Shown here one piece after another: positions 47,205-58,000 of a stretch of 64,000 nucleotides of DNA. Each line of letters begins with the position of its first letter. Position 1 is the stretch's first letter. Origin of the DNA: Triticum aestivum. Taxonomy: Eukaryota > Streptophyta > Magnoliopsida > Poales > Poaceae. A program made the translations under genes and the position numbers. The DNA lies in the NCBI RefSeq assembly GCF_018294505.1, contig NC_057811.1, positions 403,398,790-403,462,789 on the forward strand, written 5' to 3'. Under the pieces are notes generated by a model. The model made no database searches. It was not told the DNA's origin and saw only the letters and a program-made list of their open reading frames with translations.

Positions 47205-50200
47205 TCCTAGAGAAAAGTTATGTTGAAAGATGTTAGTAGCAAAGATGCGGATTGGATCCGTGATCTGAGGATTATCCTCATTGCTGCACAGAAAAATTAT
47301 GTCCTTGATGCACCGCTAGGTGACAGACCTGGCAGATCCAGACGTTATGAACGTTTGGCTAGCTCAATATGATGACTACTTGATAGTTTAGTGCACCATG
47401 CTTAACGGCTTAGAATCGGGACTTCAAAGACGTTTTGAACGTCATGGACCATATGAGATGTTCCAGGAGTTGAAGTTAATATTTCAAGCAAATACCCGAG
47501 TTGAGAGATATGAAATCTCCAACAAGTTCTATAGCTAAAAGATGGAGGAGAATCGCTCAACTAGTGAGCATGTGCTCAGATTGTCTGGGTACTACAATCG
47601 CTTGAATCAAGTGGGAGTTTATCTTCCAGATAAAATAGTGATTGACAGAATTCTCTAGTCACCATCACCAAGTTAGTAGAACTTCGTGATGAACTATAGT
47701 ATGCAAGGGATGACGAAAGTAATTCCCGAGCTCTTCGTGATGCTGAAATCGACGAAGGTAGAAATCAAGAAAAACATCAAGTGTTGATGGTTGACGAGAC
47801 CACTTCAAGTGTTGATGGTTGACAAGACCACTAGTTTCAAGAAAAGGGCAAAGGGAAGAAGGGGAACTTCAAAATAACGGCAAGCAAGTTGCTACTCAAG
47901 TGAAGAAGCCCAAATATGTACCTAAGCCTGTGACTAAGTGCTTCTACTGCAAAGGGACTGGTCACTGGAAGTGGAACTACCCCAAGTATTTGGTGGATAA
48001 GAAAGATGGCAAAGTGAACAAAGGTATATTGGATATACATGTTATTGACGTGTACTTACTAGTGTTTATAGCAACCCCTCAGTATTTGATACTGGTTCAG
48101 TTGCTAAAGAGTAGTAACTCGAAAACGGGAGTAGCAGAATAAACAGAGACTAGTAAAAGGCGAGGTGACGATGTGTGTTGGAAGTAGTTCCAAGATTGAT
48201 ATGATCATCATCGCACACTCCCTATACTTTCGGGATTAGTGTTGAAACTAAATAAGTGTTATTTGGTGTTTGCGTTGAGCATGAATATGATTTGATCATG
48301 TTTATTGCAATACGGTTATTCATTTAAGTTAGAGAACAATTGTTGTTCTGTTTACATGAATAAAAACCTTTTATGGTCACACACACCAACGATAATGGTT
48401 TGTTGGATCTCGATCGTAGTGATACACATATTCATAATATTGAAGCCAAAAGATGCAAAGTTAATAATGATAGTGCAACTTATTTGTGGCACTGCCGTTT
48501 GGGTCATATCGGTGTAAAGCGCATGAAGAAACTCCATACTGATGGAATTTTGGAATCACTTGATTTTGAATCACTTGGTACTTGCGAACCGTGCCTTATG
48601 GGCAAGATGACCAAAACACCGTTCTCCGGTACTATGGAGAGAGCAACAGATTTGTTGGAAATCATACAAACAGATGTATGTGGTCCGATGAATATTGAGG
48701 CTCGTGGCGGATATCGTTATTTTCTCACCTTCACAGATGATTTGAGCAGATATGGGTATATCTACTTAATGAAACATAAGTGTGAAACATTTGAAAAGTT
48801 CAAAGAATTTCAGAGTGAAGTTGAAAATCATCGTAACAAGAAAATTAAATTCCTACGATCTGATCGTGGAGGACATATATTTGAGTTACGAGTTTGGTCT
48901 ACATTTAAAACAATGTGAAATAGTTTCACTACTCACGCCACCTGGAACACCACAGCATAATGGTGTGTCCGAACGTCATAACCGTACTTTATTGGATATA
49001 ATGCAATCTATGATGTCTCTTACCAATTTACCACTATCGTTTTGGGGTTATGCATTAGAGACAGCTACATTCACGTCAAAAAGGGCACCATCAAAATCCG
49101 CTGAGACGACGCCTTATGAACTGTGGTTTGGCAAGAAACCAAAGTTGTCGTTTCTTAAAGTTTGGGGTTGCGATGCTTATGTGAAAAAGTTTCATCCTGA
49201 TAAGCTCAAACCCAAATCGGAGAAATGTGTCTTCATAGGATACCCAAAGGAGACAGTTGGGTACACCTTCTATCACATATCCGAAGGCAAGACATTCGTT
49301 GCTTAGTATGGATCCTTTCTAGAGAAGGAGTTTCTCTCGAAAGAAGTGAGTGGGAGGAAAGTAGAACTTGATGAGGTAACTGTACCTGCTCCCTTATTGG
49401 AAAGTAGTTCATCACAAGAAATGGTTCCTGTGACGTCTGTACCAATGAGTGAGGAAGTTAATGATGATGATCATGAAACTTCAGATCAAGTTGTTACTAA
49501 ACATTGTAGGTCAACCAGAGTAAGATCCGCACCAGAGTGGTACGGTAATCCTGTTCTGGAGGTTATGTTACTAGACCATGACGAACCTACGAACTATGAA
49601 GAAGCGATGGTGAGCCCAGATTCCACAAAATGGCTTGAGGCCATGAAATCTGAGATGAGATCCATGTATGAGAACAAAGTGTGGACTTTGGTTAACTTGC
49701 CCGATGATCCGCAAGCAATTGAGAATAAATGGATCTTCAAGAGGAAGACGGACGCTGATAGTAGTGTCACTATCTACAAAGCTAGAATTGTCGCAAAAAG
49801 GTTTTCGACAAGTTCAAGATGTTGACTACGATGAGAGTTTCTCACTCGTATCTATGCTCAAGTCTGTCCGAATCATGTTAGCAATTGCCGCATTTTATGA
49901 AATCTGGCAAAGGGATAAACAAAACTGCATTCCTTAATGGATTTATTAAAGAAGAGTTGTATATGATGCAACCAGAAGGTTTTGTCAATCCTAAAGGTGC
50001 TAACAAAATATGCAAGCTCCAGCGATCCATCTATGGACTGGTGCAAGCATCTCGGAGTTGGAATATACGCTTTGATAAGTTGATCAAAGGATATAGTTTT
50101 ATACAGACTTGCGGTGAAGCCTGTATTTACAAGAAAGTGAGTGGGAGCACTACAGCATTTCTGATAAGTATATGTGAATGACATATTGTTGATCAGAAAT

Positions 50201-51040
50201 AATGTAGAATTATTCTGCAAAGCATAAAGGAGTGTTTGAAAGGAGTTTTTCAAAGAAAGACCTCGGTGAAGCTGCTTACATATTGAGCATCAAGATCTAT
50301 AGAGATAGATCAAGACGCTTGATAAGTCTTTTCAATGAGTACATACCCTAACAAGATTTTGAAGTAGTTCAAAATGAAACAGTCAAAGAAAGAGTTCTTG
50401 CCTGTGTTACAAGGTATGAAATTGAGTAAGACTCAAAACCCGACCACGGCAGAAGATAGAAAGAGAATGAAAGTCATTCCCTATGCCTTGGCCATAGGTT
50501 CTATAAAGTATGCCATACTGTGTACCAGATCTATTGTATACCCTACACTGATTTTGGCAAAGGGAGTACAATAGTGATCTAGGAGTAGATCACTGGACAG
50601 CGGTCATAATTATCCTTAGTGGAATAAGGATATGTTTCTCGATTATGGAAGTGACAAAAGGTTCGTCGTAAAGGGTTACGTCGATGCAAGTTTTGACACT
50701 AAATCTAGATGACTCTAAGTCTCGGTCTAGATACATGTTGGAAGTGGGAGCAATTAGTTAGAGTAGCTCTGTGCAGAGCATTGTAGACATAGAAATTTGC
50801 AAAATACTTACGGATCTGAATGTGACGGACCCGTTGACTAAAATTATCTCACAAGCAAAACATGATCACACCTTAGTACTCTTTGGGTGTTAATCACATA
50901 GCGATGTGAACTAGATTATTGACTCTAGTAAACCCTTTGAGTGTTGGTCACATAGAGATGTGAACTATGGGTGTTAATCACATGGTGATGTGAATTATTG
51001 ATGTTAAATCACATGGCGATGTGAACTAGATTATTGACTC
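47205..51040 (+). pseudogene. Angela B gag-pol polyprotein, many lesions
   Basis: Same domain order as Angela A. Gag begins near 47219 and is stopped after DDYLIV (about 47389) and again before KMEEN (about 47538), exactly as in A. The zinc knuckle at 47939-47980 has lost its last cysteine (CFYCKGTGHWKWNY). GAG-pre-integrase (LWHCRLGHIGVKRM; CEPCLMGK) and the integrase core start (FLTFTDDLSRYGYIYL) lie in 48373-48918, followed by a frameshift and the rest of integrase in 48782-49306, ended by a private TAG after GKTFVA. The reverse-transcriptase N part is 49346-49825; its core at 49885-50181 repeats A's frameshift ahead of TAFLNGFIKEELYM and the broken YVDD box. RNase H remnants follow to about 50760. 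No active enzyme can be made. Confidence 0.9.
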
Positions 51041-51044
51041 TAGT

Positions 51045-51057
51045 GCAAGTGGGAGAC
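51045..51057 (+). promoter_or_regulatory. Polypurine tract of Angela B
   Basis: gcaagtgggagac directly before the 3' LTR, the same as in Angela A. Confidence 0.8.
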
Positions 51058-52768
51058 TGAAGGAAATATGCCCTAGAGAAAATAATAAAGTTATTATTTA
51101 TTTCCTTATATCATGATAAATGTTTATTATTCATGCTAGAATTGTATTAACCGGAAACATAATACATGTGTGAATACATAGACAAACATAGTGTCACTAG
51201 TATGCTTCTACTTGACTAGCTCGTTAATCAAAGATGGTTAAGTTTCCTAACCATAGACATGGGTTGTCATTTGATTAACGGGATCACCTCATTTGGAGAA
51301 TGACGTGATTGACTTGACCCATTCCGTTAGCTTAGCACCCGATCGTTTAGTATGTTGCTATTGCTTTCTTCATGACTTATACATGTTCCTATGACTATGA
51401 GATTATGCAACTCCCGTTTACCGGAGGAACACTTTGTGTGCTACCAAACGTCACAACGTAAATGGGTGATTATAAAGGTGCTCTACAGGTGTCTCCAAAG
51501 GTACTTGTTGGGTTGGCGTATTTCAAGATTAGGATTTGTCACTCCGATTGTCGGAGAGGTATCTCTGGGCCCACTCGGTAATGCACATCACTATAAGCTT
51601 TGCAAGCATTGTGACTAATGAGTTAGTTGCGGGATGATGTGTTACGGAACGAGTAAAGAGACTTGCCGGTAACGAGATTGAACTAGGTATCGAGATGCCG
51701 ACGATCGAATCTCGGGCAAGTAACATACCGATGACAAAGGGAACAACGTATGTTGTTATGCGGTCTGACCGATAAAGATCTTCGTAGAATATGTGGGAGC
51801 CAATATGGGCATCCAGGTCCCGCTATTGGTTATTGACCGGAGACGTGTCTCGGTCATGTCTACATAGTTCTCGAACCCGTAGGGTCCGCACGCTTAACGT
51901 TACGATGACAGTTTTATTGAGTTTTGATGTACCGAAGGAGTTCGGAGTCCCGGATGAGATCGGGGATATTACGAGGAGTCTCGAAATGGTCGAGACGTAA
52001 AGATCGATATATTGGACGACTATATTCGGACTTCGGAAAGGTTCCGAGTGATTCGGATATTTTTCGGAGTACCGAAGAGTTACGGGAATTCGTATTGGGC
52101 CTTAATGGGCCATACGGGAAAGGAGAGAAAGGCCTCAAAAGGTGGCCGCACCCCTCCCCATGGTCTGGTCCGAATTGGACTAGGGAAGGGGGGCGCACCC
52201 TTCCTTCTTTCTCCTTCCCCCTTCCCTTCTCCTACTCCCACAAGGAAAGGAGGAGTCCTACTCCCAGTGGGAGTAGGACTCCCCCCTATGGCGCGCCTGT
52301 CCCCTTGGCCGGCTGCCTCCCCCTTGCTCCTTTATATACGGGGGCAGGGGGGCACCCCAGAGACACAACAATTGATCCTTGAGATCTCTTAGGCGTGTGC
52401 GGTGCCCCCCTCCACCATATTACACCTCGATAATACCGTTGCGGAGCTTAGGCGAAGCCTTGCATCGGTAGAACATCATCATCGTCACCACGCCGTCGTG
52501 CTGACGAAACTCTCCCTCAACACTCGGCTGGATCGGAGTTCGAGGGACGTCATCGAGCTGAACGTGTGTAGAACTCGGAGGTGTCGTACGTTCGGTACTT
52601 GATCTGTCGGATCGTGAAGACATACGACTACATCAACCGCGTTGTGATAACGCTTCCGCTGTCGGTCTACGAGGGTACGTGGACAACACTCTCCCCTCTC
52701 GTTGCTATGCATCACCAAGATCTTGCGTGTGCGTAGGAATTTTTTTGAAATTACTACGTTCCCCAACA
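51058..52768 (+). repeat. 3' LTR of Angela B (1711 bp)
   Basis: Partner of 44191-45901 with about 18 substitutions and no net length change. Same palindrome and TATA box; in this copy the palindrome has one mismatch-changing base (tcccagtggga). Confidence 0.95.
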
Positions 52769-52971
52769 GCGGTTGCCGCGGCGCGGGGGACGACGTACTT
52801 CTTCGGTGGCATGGCGGCCGGCTGGGAGGCGAGCGGGACTGAGATTGGCGGGAGGAAGGGAGAGAATGGGAGGGAAGTGGGGGAAAAGCGGGAAGAAACG
52901 GCGCGAAGAGGCGCTCGATTCGCCGACAGGGCGGACCCACGCGCCCTTTTCGCTTGTGCCGGCGCCCCAGG

Positions 52972-53260
52972 CGCCCCCCAGGGCGTCGGGTTCGGCCTAG
53001 GTCTGCCGGCACCAGTTTCGGCCCGAGCCAGCGAAAAATGGGCTTCTGGGGCGCGACTGGGCCGTTTTTTCGGCGCCGGCGCGGCAAAAACGCATGGGGA
53101 GGGCCTGTTGGGGGCGCGGCTGGAGATGCTCTCCCCAGGCGTTTTTTCGCGCCGGCGCCAAAAAATCGGCCCAGTCGCACCCCCAGGAACCCGTTTTTCG
53201 CCGGTTTGGGCCGAAACTGGCGCCAGCGGACCCAGACCGAACCCGGCGCGCTGGGGGCGC
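52972..53260. repeat. Large inverted repeat (two 129-bp arms, 31-bp centre)
   Basis: The arm at 52972-53100 (gcgccccccagggcgtcggg ... aaaacgcatgggga) is mirrored by 53132-53260 (tccccaggcgttttttcgcg ... gcgctgggggcgc) with scattered mismatches. The 31-base centre holds the right TIR of the Harbinger element. This looks like two related Harbinger ends joined tail to tail, the right one missing its outermost 30 or so bases. Confidence 0.8.
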
Positions 53261-53781
53261 CCGGGGGCGCCGGGGCGAGTGGTTTTGGCGCGAAAGCGGA
53301 TGGACCCGTCGAGTTAGCGTGACGCCGCTTCGTCGCCCTCATCGCCTCGGTTCCCACGGGAATCAATGCGAAGGCTGCCGCGCTGCCGCGCCGGTCAGCA
53401 TCAATGCAGCCTCCATTGATGCCGCTCGGGCGCCGCACCCGCAGCGGTGCCCTCGTCATCAACGAGGGTGCCCGGCCCTTCCCGCCTGGTGCGGCTCCGG
53501 GGAGGCGCTCCCTCCGCCTGGTCCGGCCGAAGCCCGAGCCGGGTCTGCTCCCAGTGAAGCCGGAGCATGTTGAGATGGCAGCCCCCGATGATGAGTCCGC
53601 CCTCAAATGGGCGAAGGAGGACTACGTCCGTGAGCAGGTCCGCCGCCAGCGTCGGGCATACGCGGAGCTCCAGGCCCGGCGCCGCGGGCGCGAGGAGGGT
53701 GGCGTCATCGTCCTCGACAACGACGAGGAGGATGAGACCGGGCCGTCCAGTGCGCCGCCGCGCCTCGATGACCCTGGCCAG
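53132..53781 (+). mobile_element. Truncated Harbinger-like element, cut by CACTA
   Basis: Begins inside the subterminal region of the same Harbinger family (see the inverted repeat) and carries a GC-rich gene. It is interrupted at 53782 by the CACTA terminus and should resume beyond the right edge of the window after a duplicated CAG. Confidence 0.6.
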
Positions 53782-53787
53782 CACTAG
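53404..53787 (+). pseudogene. Basic/acidic ORF of a Harbinger-like element, truncated by CACTA
   Basis: The plus-strand frame starts MQPPLMPLGRRTRSGALVIN and runs 127 codons with a basic, Arg-rich helix (YVREQVRRQRRAYAELQARR) and an acidic tail (VIVLDNDEEDE). The last sense codons and the stop come from the inserted element: the CACTA terminus CACTAG supplies His and the TAG stop. Similar small proteins recur in Triticeae Harbinger-derived repeats to my knowledge; function unknown. It was probably longer at both ends. Confidence 0.55.
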
Positions 53788-53802
53788 TAGAAAAAGGGTC
53801 AA

Positions 53803-54030
53803 ATGTGAAGCACATTAGTGCCGGTTTGATTTTGAGCCGACACTAATGTGTCCATTAGTGCCGGTTCCAATGGCTAGCCGGCCGCTCTCATTAGTACCGG
53901 TTCGTGGCGAACCTTTAGCACCGGTTCGTGCCACGAACCAGTACTAAAGTGAGTGGTGGCAGGATGTTGCCAGTCTGGGGCCCCTCCAGCACCTTTAGTA
54001 CCGGTTTGTGTCACGAACCGGTACTAAAGG
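53803..54030. repeat. CACTA subterminal repeats, 5' cluster
   Basis: At least six copies of attagt(a/g)ccggtt in direct and inverted order, some paired as short palindromes (ttagtaccggtttgtg / cacgaaccggtactaa at 53997-54028). In En/Spm such motifs are bound by TnpA for transposition and promoter control. Confidence 0.85.
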
Positions 54031-54620
54031 CCATCCTACATAAACCCTTCGTCCACCCGAGCTCGCTCCGTTCTTCCCCTTTCCCCTCTCCTCTTTGTTA
54101 TTCCCCTCTTCTTCTCGAGCTCATCCCACATTTTGCCCAAAATTTGTCAAGATTTTAAGGCCCCCATCCATTCAAATTATCACAAAGGTTAGCAACTTTG
54201 TCCTTTCATCTCTCATTGCTAGATTAGCTCCAATGCTTTATATAGTGATTAATTTGGGAGGAATTATATGTGCTAGTATTTGATTTATATGCAATTTGAG
54301 GTCAAAAATAACACTTAGTTTGCATATGTAGGTGTGGTTTACTTAGTGCCTTCTAAATCTCCGTCGTAACCACCGTCGATCGCCCGCACCGTCCCGTTGC
54401 CGGCACCACCTTGTGGTGAGCCTCTTGGTCATGAATGTTTTATATAAAAAATTGATGTTTGTGTGATTTGGATATATAGTTACTCGTATAAATATCTTAC
54501 CCGTACATTGTTTGTTATACATAGTGCCATGGTTTTGATATCCGTCCCCGTCAGCCCTCGTCCTTGTTATGATTCGGATGTGGTATATTCTCTTATAAAA
54601 CTAGTTGTTGCATTTCGTGT
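54031..54620 (+). promoter_or_regulatory. CACTA 5' leader region
   Basis: Directly after the repeats a TATA-like catcctacataaacccttcg leads into a pyrimidine-rich stretch (ccccttcttctcgagctc), a layout like a core promoter with 5' UTR. The rest is AT-rich and non-coding, possibly with an intron. Confidence 0.5.
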
Positions 54621-54622
54621 TT

Positions 54623-54973
54623 ATGACAAATTATGCCCATCGAGTTGACATAGATATTTTTATCAAGGAGGTTTGTGAACCGGAAATTTCAACCGACCCT
54701 ATTGTCGAGAGGTTAAATTTAGTTGAAAGAGAAAATGAGTATTTGAAAGAAAAATTGAAAAGAATTGAGGGGGAGAAGATGGAATTGGAGTTGCATGTTG
54801 CCGATGTCGTCGATGATCACAAGATCAAGATGGAGAAAATGCGCTTGAAGATTAGAAAGATTAGAAAATATGCCATTAATAGTGAGGCTTGGTACCATTA
54901 TGCTGTTGGATCAATTGTTACCTTAGTTGCGATCTTGATCGCATTTGTTGTTCCATTTAAATGCTTTAGTTAG
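54623..54973 (+). CDS. CACTA accessory ORF: coiled coil plus C-terminal membrane segment
   Basis: An uninterrupted frame of about 116 residues from the ATG at 54623. The middle is a strong coiled-coil candidate rich in Glu/Lys/Leu (VERENEYLKEKLKRIEGEK, then KIKMEKMRLKIRKIRKY). The last part, after EAWYHYAVG, is a hydrophobic span SIVTLVAILIAFVVPF, so it looks like a tail-anchored membrane protein. It lies between the CACTA left end and the TNP2 gene. I recall near-identical small proteins in other Triticeae CACTA copies but know no function. It could also be the end of a spliced gene whose first exon lies upstream. Intact here, unlike the transposase. Confidence 0.6.
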   Translation: MTNYAHRVDIDIFIKEVCEPEISTDPIVERLNLVERENEYLKEKLKRIEGEKMELELHVADVVDDHKIKMEKMRLKIRKIRKYAINSEAWYHYAVGSIVTLVAILIAFVVPFKCFS

Positions 54974-55043
54974 AGAGTTATTTGTTTGTTGCATTTAAGT
55001 GTTGTATGAACTTGTATTAATTTGGTCTTTTCGGTGTTGTGTA

Positions 55044-58000
55044 ATGAAGATGAGCCGACAATGGATGTACGATGACCGATGCTCTCCTGAGTTCATTAAT
55101 GGCGTGCAAACTTTTCTGCTTGCGGCTGAGGCAAACAAGCGGGCGGATGGTTTTATGCCTTGTCCATGTGCTGGCTGTAAGAATGATCACAATTACTCTA
55201 AGTCAAGAACCATTCACGTCCACCTGTTTGAGTCCGGTTTCATGCCCCACTATAATGTTTGGACCAAGCACGGAGAAAGAGGGGTTATGATGGAAGACAA
55301 TGAAGAAGAAGAGGACGACGACAGCTATCTTGGCCATGGGTTCCCTGAATACGATGATACAACAATGGGGGAAGAAGCTGAGCCGGCAATGCAGGAAGAA
55401 GCTAAAGAAAAGGCATCAGATGAGCCCGCTGATGATCTAGGTCGGGCCATTGCCGATGCAAAGAGAAACTGCGCAAGTGATTTGGAGAAGAAGAAGTTGC
55501 AGCGCATGTTAGAGGATCACAAGAAATTGTTGTACCTGAATTGCGAAGCTGACAAGAAAAAGTTGGGCACCACACTGGAATTGCTGCAATGGAAGGCAGA
55601 GAATGGTGTATCTGACAAGGGATTTGGAAAGTTGCTGGTAATGATAAAGAATATGCTTCCAAAGGACAACGAATTGCCCGAGAGTACGTACGAAGCAAAG
55701 AAGGCTGTCTGCCCTCTAGGGTTAGAGGTGCAGAAGATACATGCATGCCCTAATGACTGCATCCTCTACCGCGGTGAGTACGAGGATTTGAACGCTTGCC
55801 TGGTATGCGGTGCATTGCGCTATAAGATCAGCCGCGATGACCCTGGTGATGTCGAGGGCGAGCGCCCTAGGAAGAAGATTCCTGCCAAGGTGATGTGGTA
55901 TGCTCCTATAATACCACGGTTGAAACGTTTGTTCCAAAACAAAGAGCATGCCAAGGTGATGTGATGGCATAGAGAAGACCGTAAGAAAGACGGAAAGTTG
56001 AAAGTACCCGCTGACGGGTCGCAGTGGAGAAAAATCGAGAGAAAGTACGGGAAGGAGTTTGCAGATGACGCAAGGAACATATGGTTTGGTCTAAGCGCAG
56101 ATGGCATTAATCCTTTTGGGGAGCAGAGCAGCAACCATAGCACCTGGCCTCTGACTCTATGTTCGTATAACCTTCCTCCTTGGTTGTGCATGAAGCGGAA
56201 GTTCATTATGATACCAGTGCTCATCCAAGGCCCTAAGCAACCCGGCAACGACATTGATGTGTACCTAAGGCCATTAGTTGAAGAACTCTTACAGCTGTGG
56301 AATGGAACAGGTGTACGTGCGTGGGTGAGCACCGACAGGAAGAATTTGACCTAAAGGCGTTGCTGTTCATGACCATCAATGATTGGCCTGCTCTCAGTAA
56401 CCTTTCAGGACAGACAAACAAGGGATACCGCGCATGCACGCACTATTTGGATGATACCGACAGTATATATTTGGACAATTGTAGGAAGAATGTGTACCTG
56501 GGACATCGTCGATTTCTTCCGAGCAGGCATCCCGTAAGAAAGAAAGGCAAGCATTTCAAAGGTGAGGCGGATCACCGGACGAAGCCTCGCCACCGTACTG
56601 GTGCTGATGTACATGATATGGTCAAGGATTTGAAGGTAGTCTTTGGAAAGGGTCCTGGCGGACAACCTGTTCCGAATGACGCTGACGGACGCGCACCCAT
56701 GTGGAAGAAGAAATTTATATTTTGGGACCTGCCCTATTGGAAAGACCTAGAGGTCCGCTCCGCAATCGACGTGATGCACGTGACGAAGAATCTTTGCGTG
56801 ACCCTGCTTGGCTTCTTGGGCGTGTATGGGAAGACAAAAGATACACCTGAGGCACGGGAGGACCAGCAACGTATGCACGGAAAAGACGGCATACATCAGG
56901 GTCATGCCAGCTACGCTCTTACCAAAGAAGAGAAGGAAATCTTCTTTGAATGCCTGCTCAGTATTAAGGTACCGTTTGGCTTCTCGTCGAATATAAAGGG
57001 AATAATAAACATGGCAGAGAAAAAGTTGCAGAACCTAAAGTCTCATGACTGCCACGTGATTATGACGCAACTGCTTTCGGTTGCATTGAGGGGGCTTCTA
57101 TCGGATAACATTCGATTAGCCATTGTGAAGCTATGTGCATTCCTCAATGCAATCACTCAGAAGGTAATTGATCCAAAAATCATACCAAGGTTAGAGAATG
57201 ATTTGGTGCAATGTCTTGTCAGTTTCGAGTTGGTGTTCCCACCATCCTTCTTCAACATCATGACGCACGTCCTAGTTCACCTATGCGAAGAGATTAACGT
57301 TTTGGGTCCTGTATTTCTACACAATATGTTCCCCTTTGAGAGGTTCATGGGAGTCTTAAAGAAATATGTTCATAACCGTGCTAGGCCAGAAGGAAGCATC
57401 TCCGAGGGCCATGGCAATGAGGAGGTCATTGAGTTTTGTATTGACTTTATTCCTGACCTTAAGCCGATTGGTGTTCCTGAATCGCGACAGAAAGGCAGAC
57501 TGGATGGAAAAGGCACGCTAGGAGGGAATCAACTAATATGTATGGACGGACATTCTCTCACTGAAGCACACTACACAGTCCTACAAAATTCCGCCTTGGT
57601 GGCTCCGTATATGGACGAACACAAGAATTTTCTATGCTCCAAACACCCGGAGCAGTCTGATGACAGGATTACACGTGAACAAACCAGGAGTTTCGCCGGC
57701 TGGTTGCAGACACGTACCATGCATGACGCCTCTATTGAAGATGACTTGTACTCTCTGTCCTATTTACCATCTTCGAATATAATGACTTTCAAAGGGTACA
57801 AGATAAATGGTAATACATTTTACACGATCGCCCAAGATAAGAAGAGCACCAACCAAAACTGTGGTGTCCGCTTTGATGCAACAACCAAGACGGGAAAGGA
57901 AACATATTATGGTTACATAGAGGACATATGGGAACTTGACTATGGACGTGGTTTGAAGGTCCCTTTGTTTCGGTGCAAATGGGTCAATATGACACGAGGC

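Larger units (their letters stand above)
44191..52768 (+). mobile_element. Angela-type copia LTR retrotransposon B, complete, coding part decayed
   Basis: An 8578-bp element on the plus strand with target duplication gcggt at 44186-44190 and 52769-52773. The LTRs are both exactly 1711 bp and differ at about 18 positions by eye, so it is younger than Angela A. It lies in opposite orientation to A, 13.5 kb away. Confidence 0.95.
43086..52812 (-). pseudogene. Harbinger ORF1-type Myb/SANT-like protein gene, split by Angela B
   Basis: On the minus strand the gene begins MPPKKYVVPRAAAT at 52812. It is cut by Angela B at 52769 and resumes in the same frame at 44185 once the duplicated gcggt is discounted (ASVAQPKQRKPRAPP). 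Two in-frame TAG stops follow, one after MSNTD (44104-44106) and one after DPTTGTN (about 43325-43327). Between them are a Pro/Gly/Ser-rich linker, an acidic run of about 20 residues coded by a GAG/GAA tract near 43480-43520, and a basic patch ARRRKKKKRAA. The Myb/SANT-like motif IKWASKEEECLAEAWK lies at the first part and continues after the second stop (YWERIKAEFDERK; NHWGRIQGACNKWHG). In PIF/Harbinger elements this protein pairs with the transposase and binds the ends. A likely splice donor (cag/gtatgg) is near 43110; the downstream exons are missing. Confidence 0.78.
42864..53131. mobile_element. PIF/Harbinger element with Myb-like ORF, split by Angela B
   Basis: Perfect 14-base TIRs gagcatctccagcc at 42864-42877 and ggctggagatgctc at 53118-53131. 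TAA (42861-42863) precedes the left end, as expected for PIF/Harbinger. No matching TAA/TTA follows the right end, because another Harbinger-like end abuts it. Without Angela B the element is about 1.7 kb. It keeps the ORF1-type Myb/SANT gene on the minus strand but no DDE transposase, so it is a deletion derivative dependent on others. Confidence 0.8.

Noticed and set aside
52485..53606. 373-codon minus-strand frame across the LTR end and Harbinger arm
   Set aside because: It crosses an element border and is Arg/Pro/Gly-rich low-complexity; no motif.
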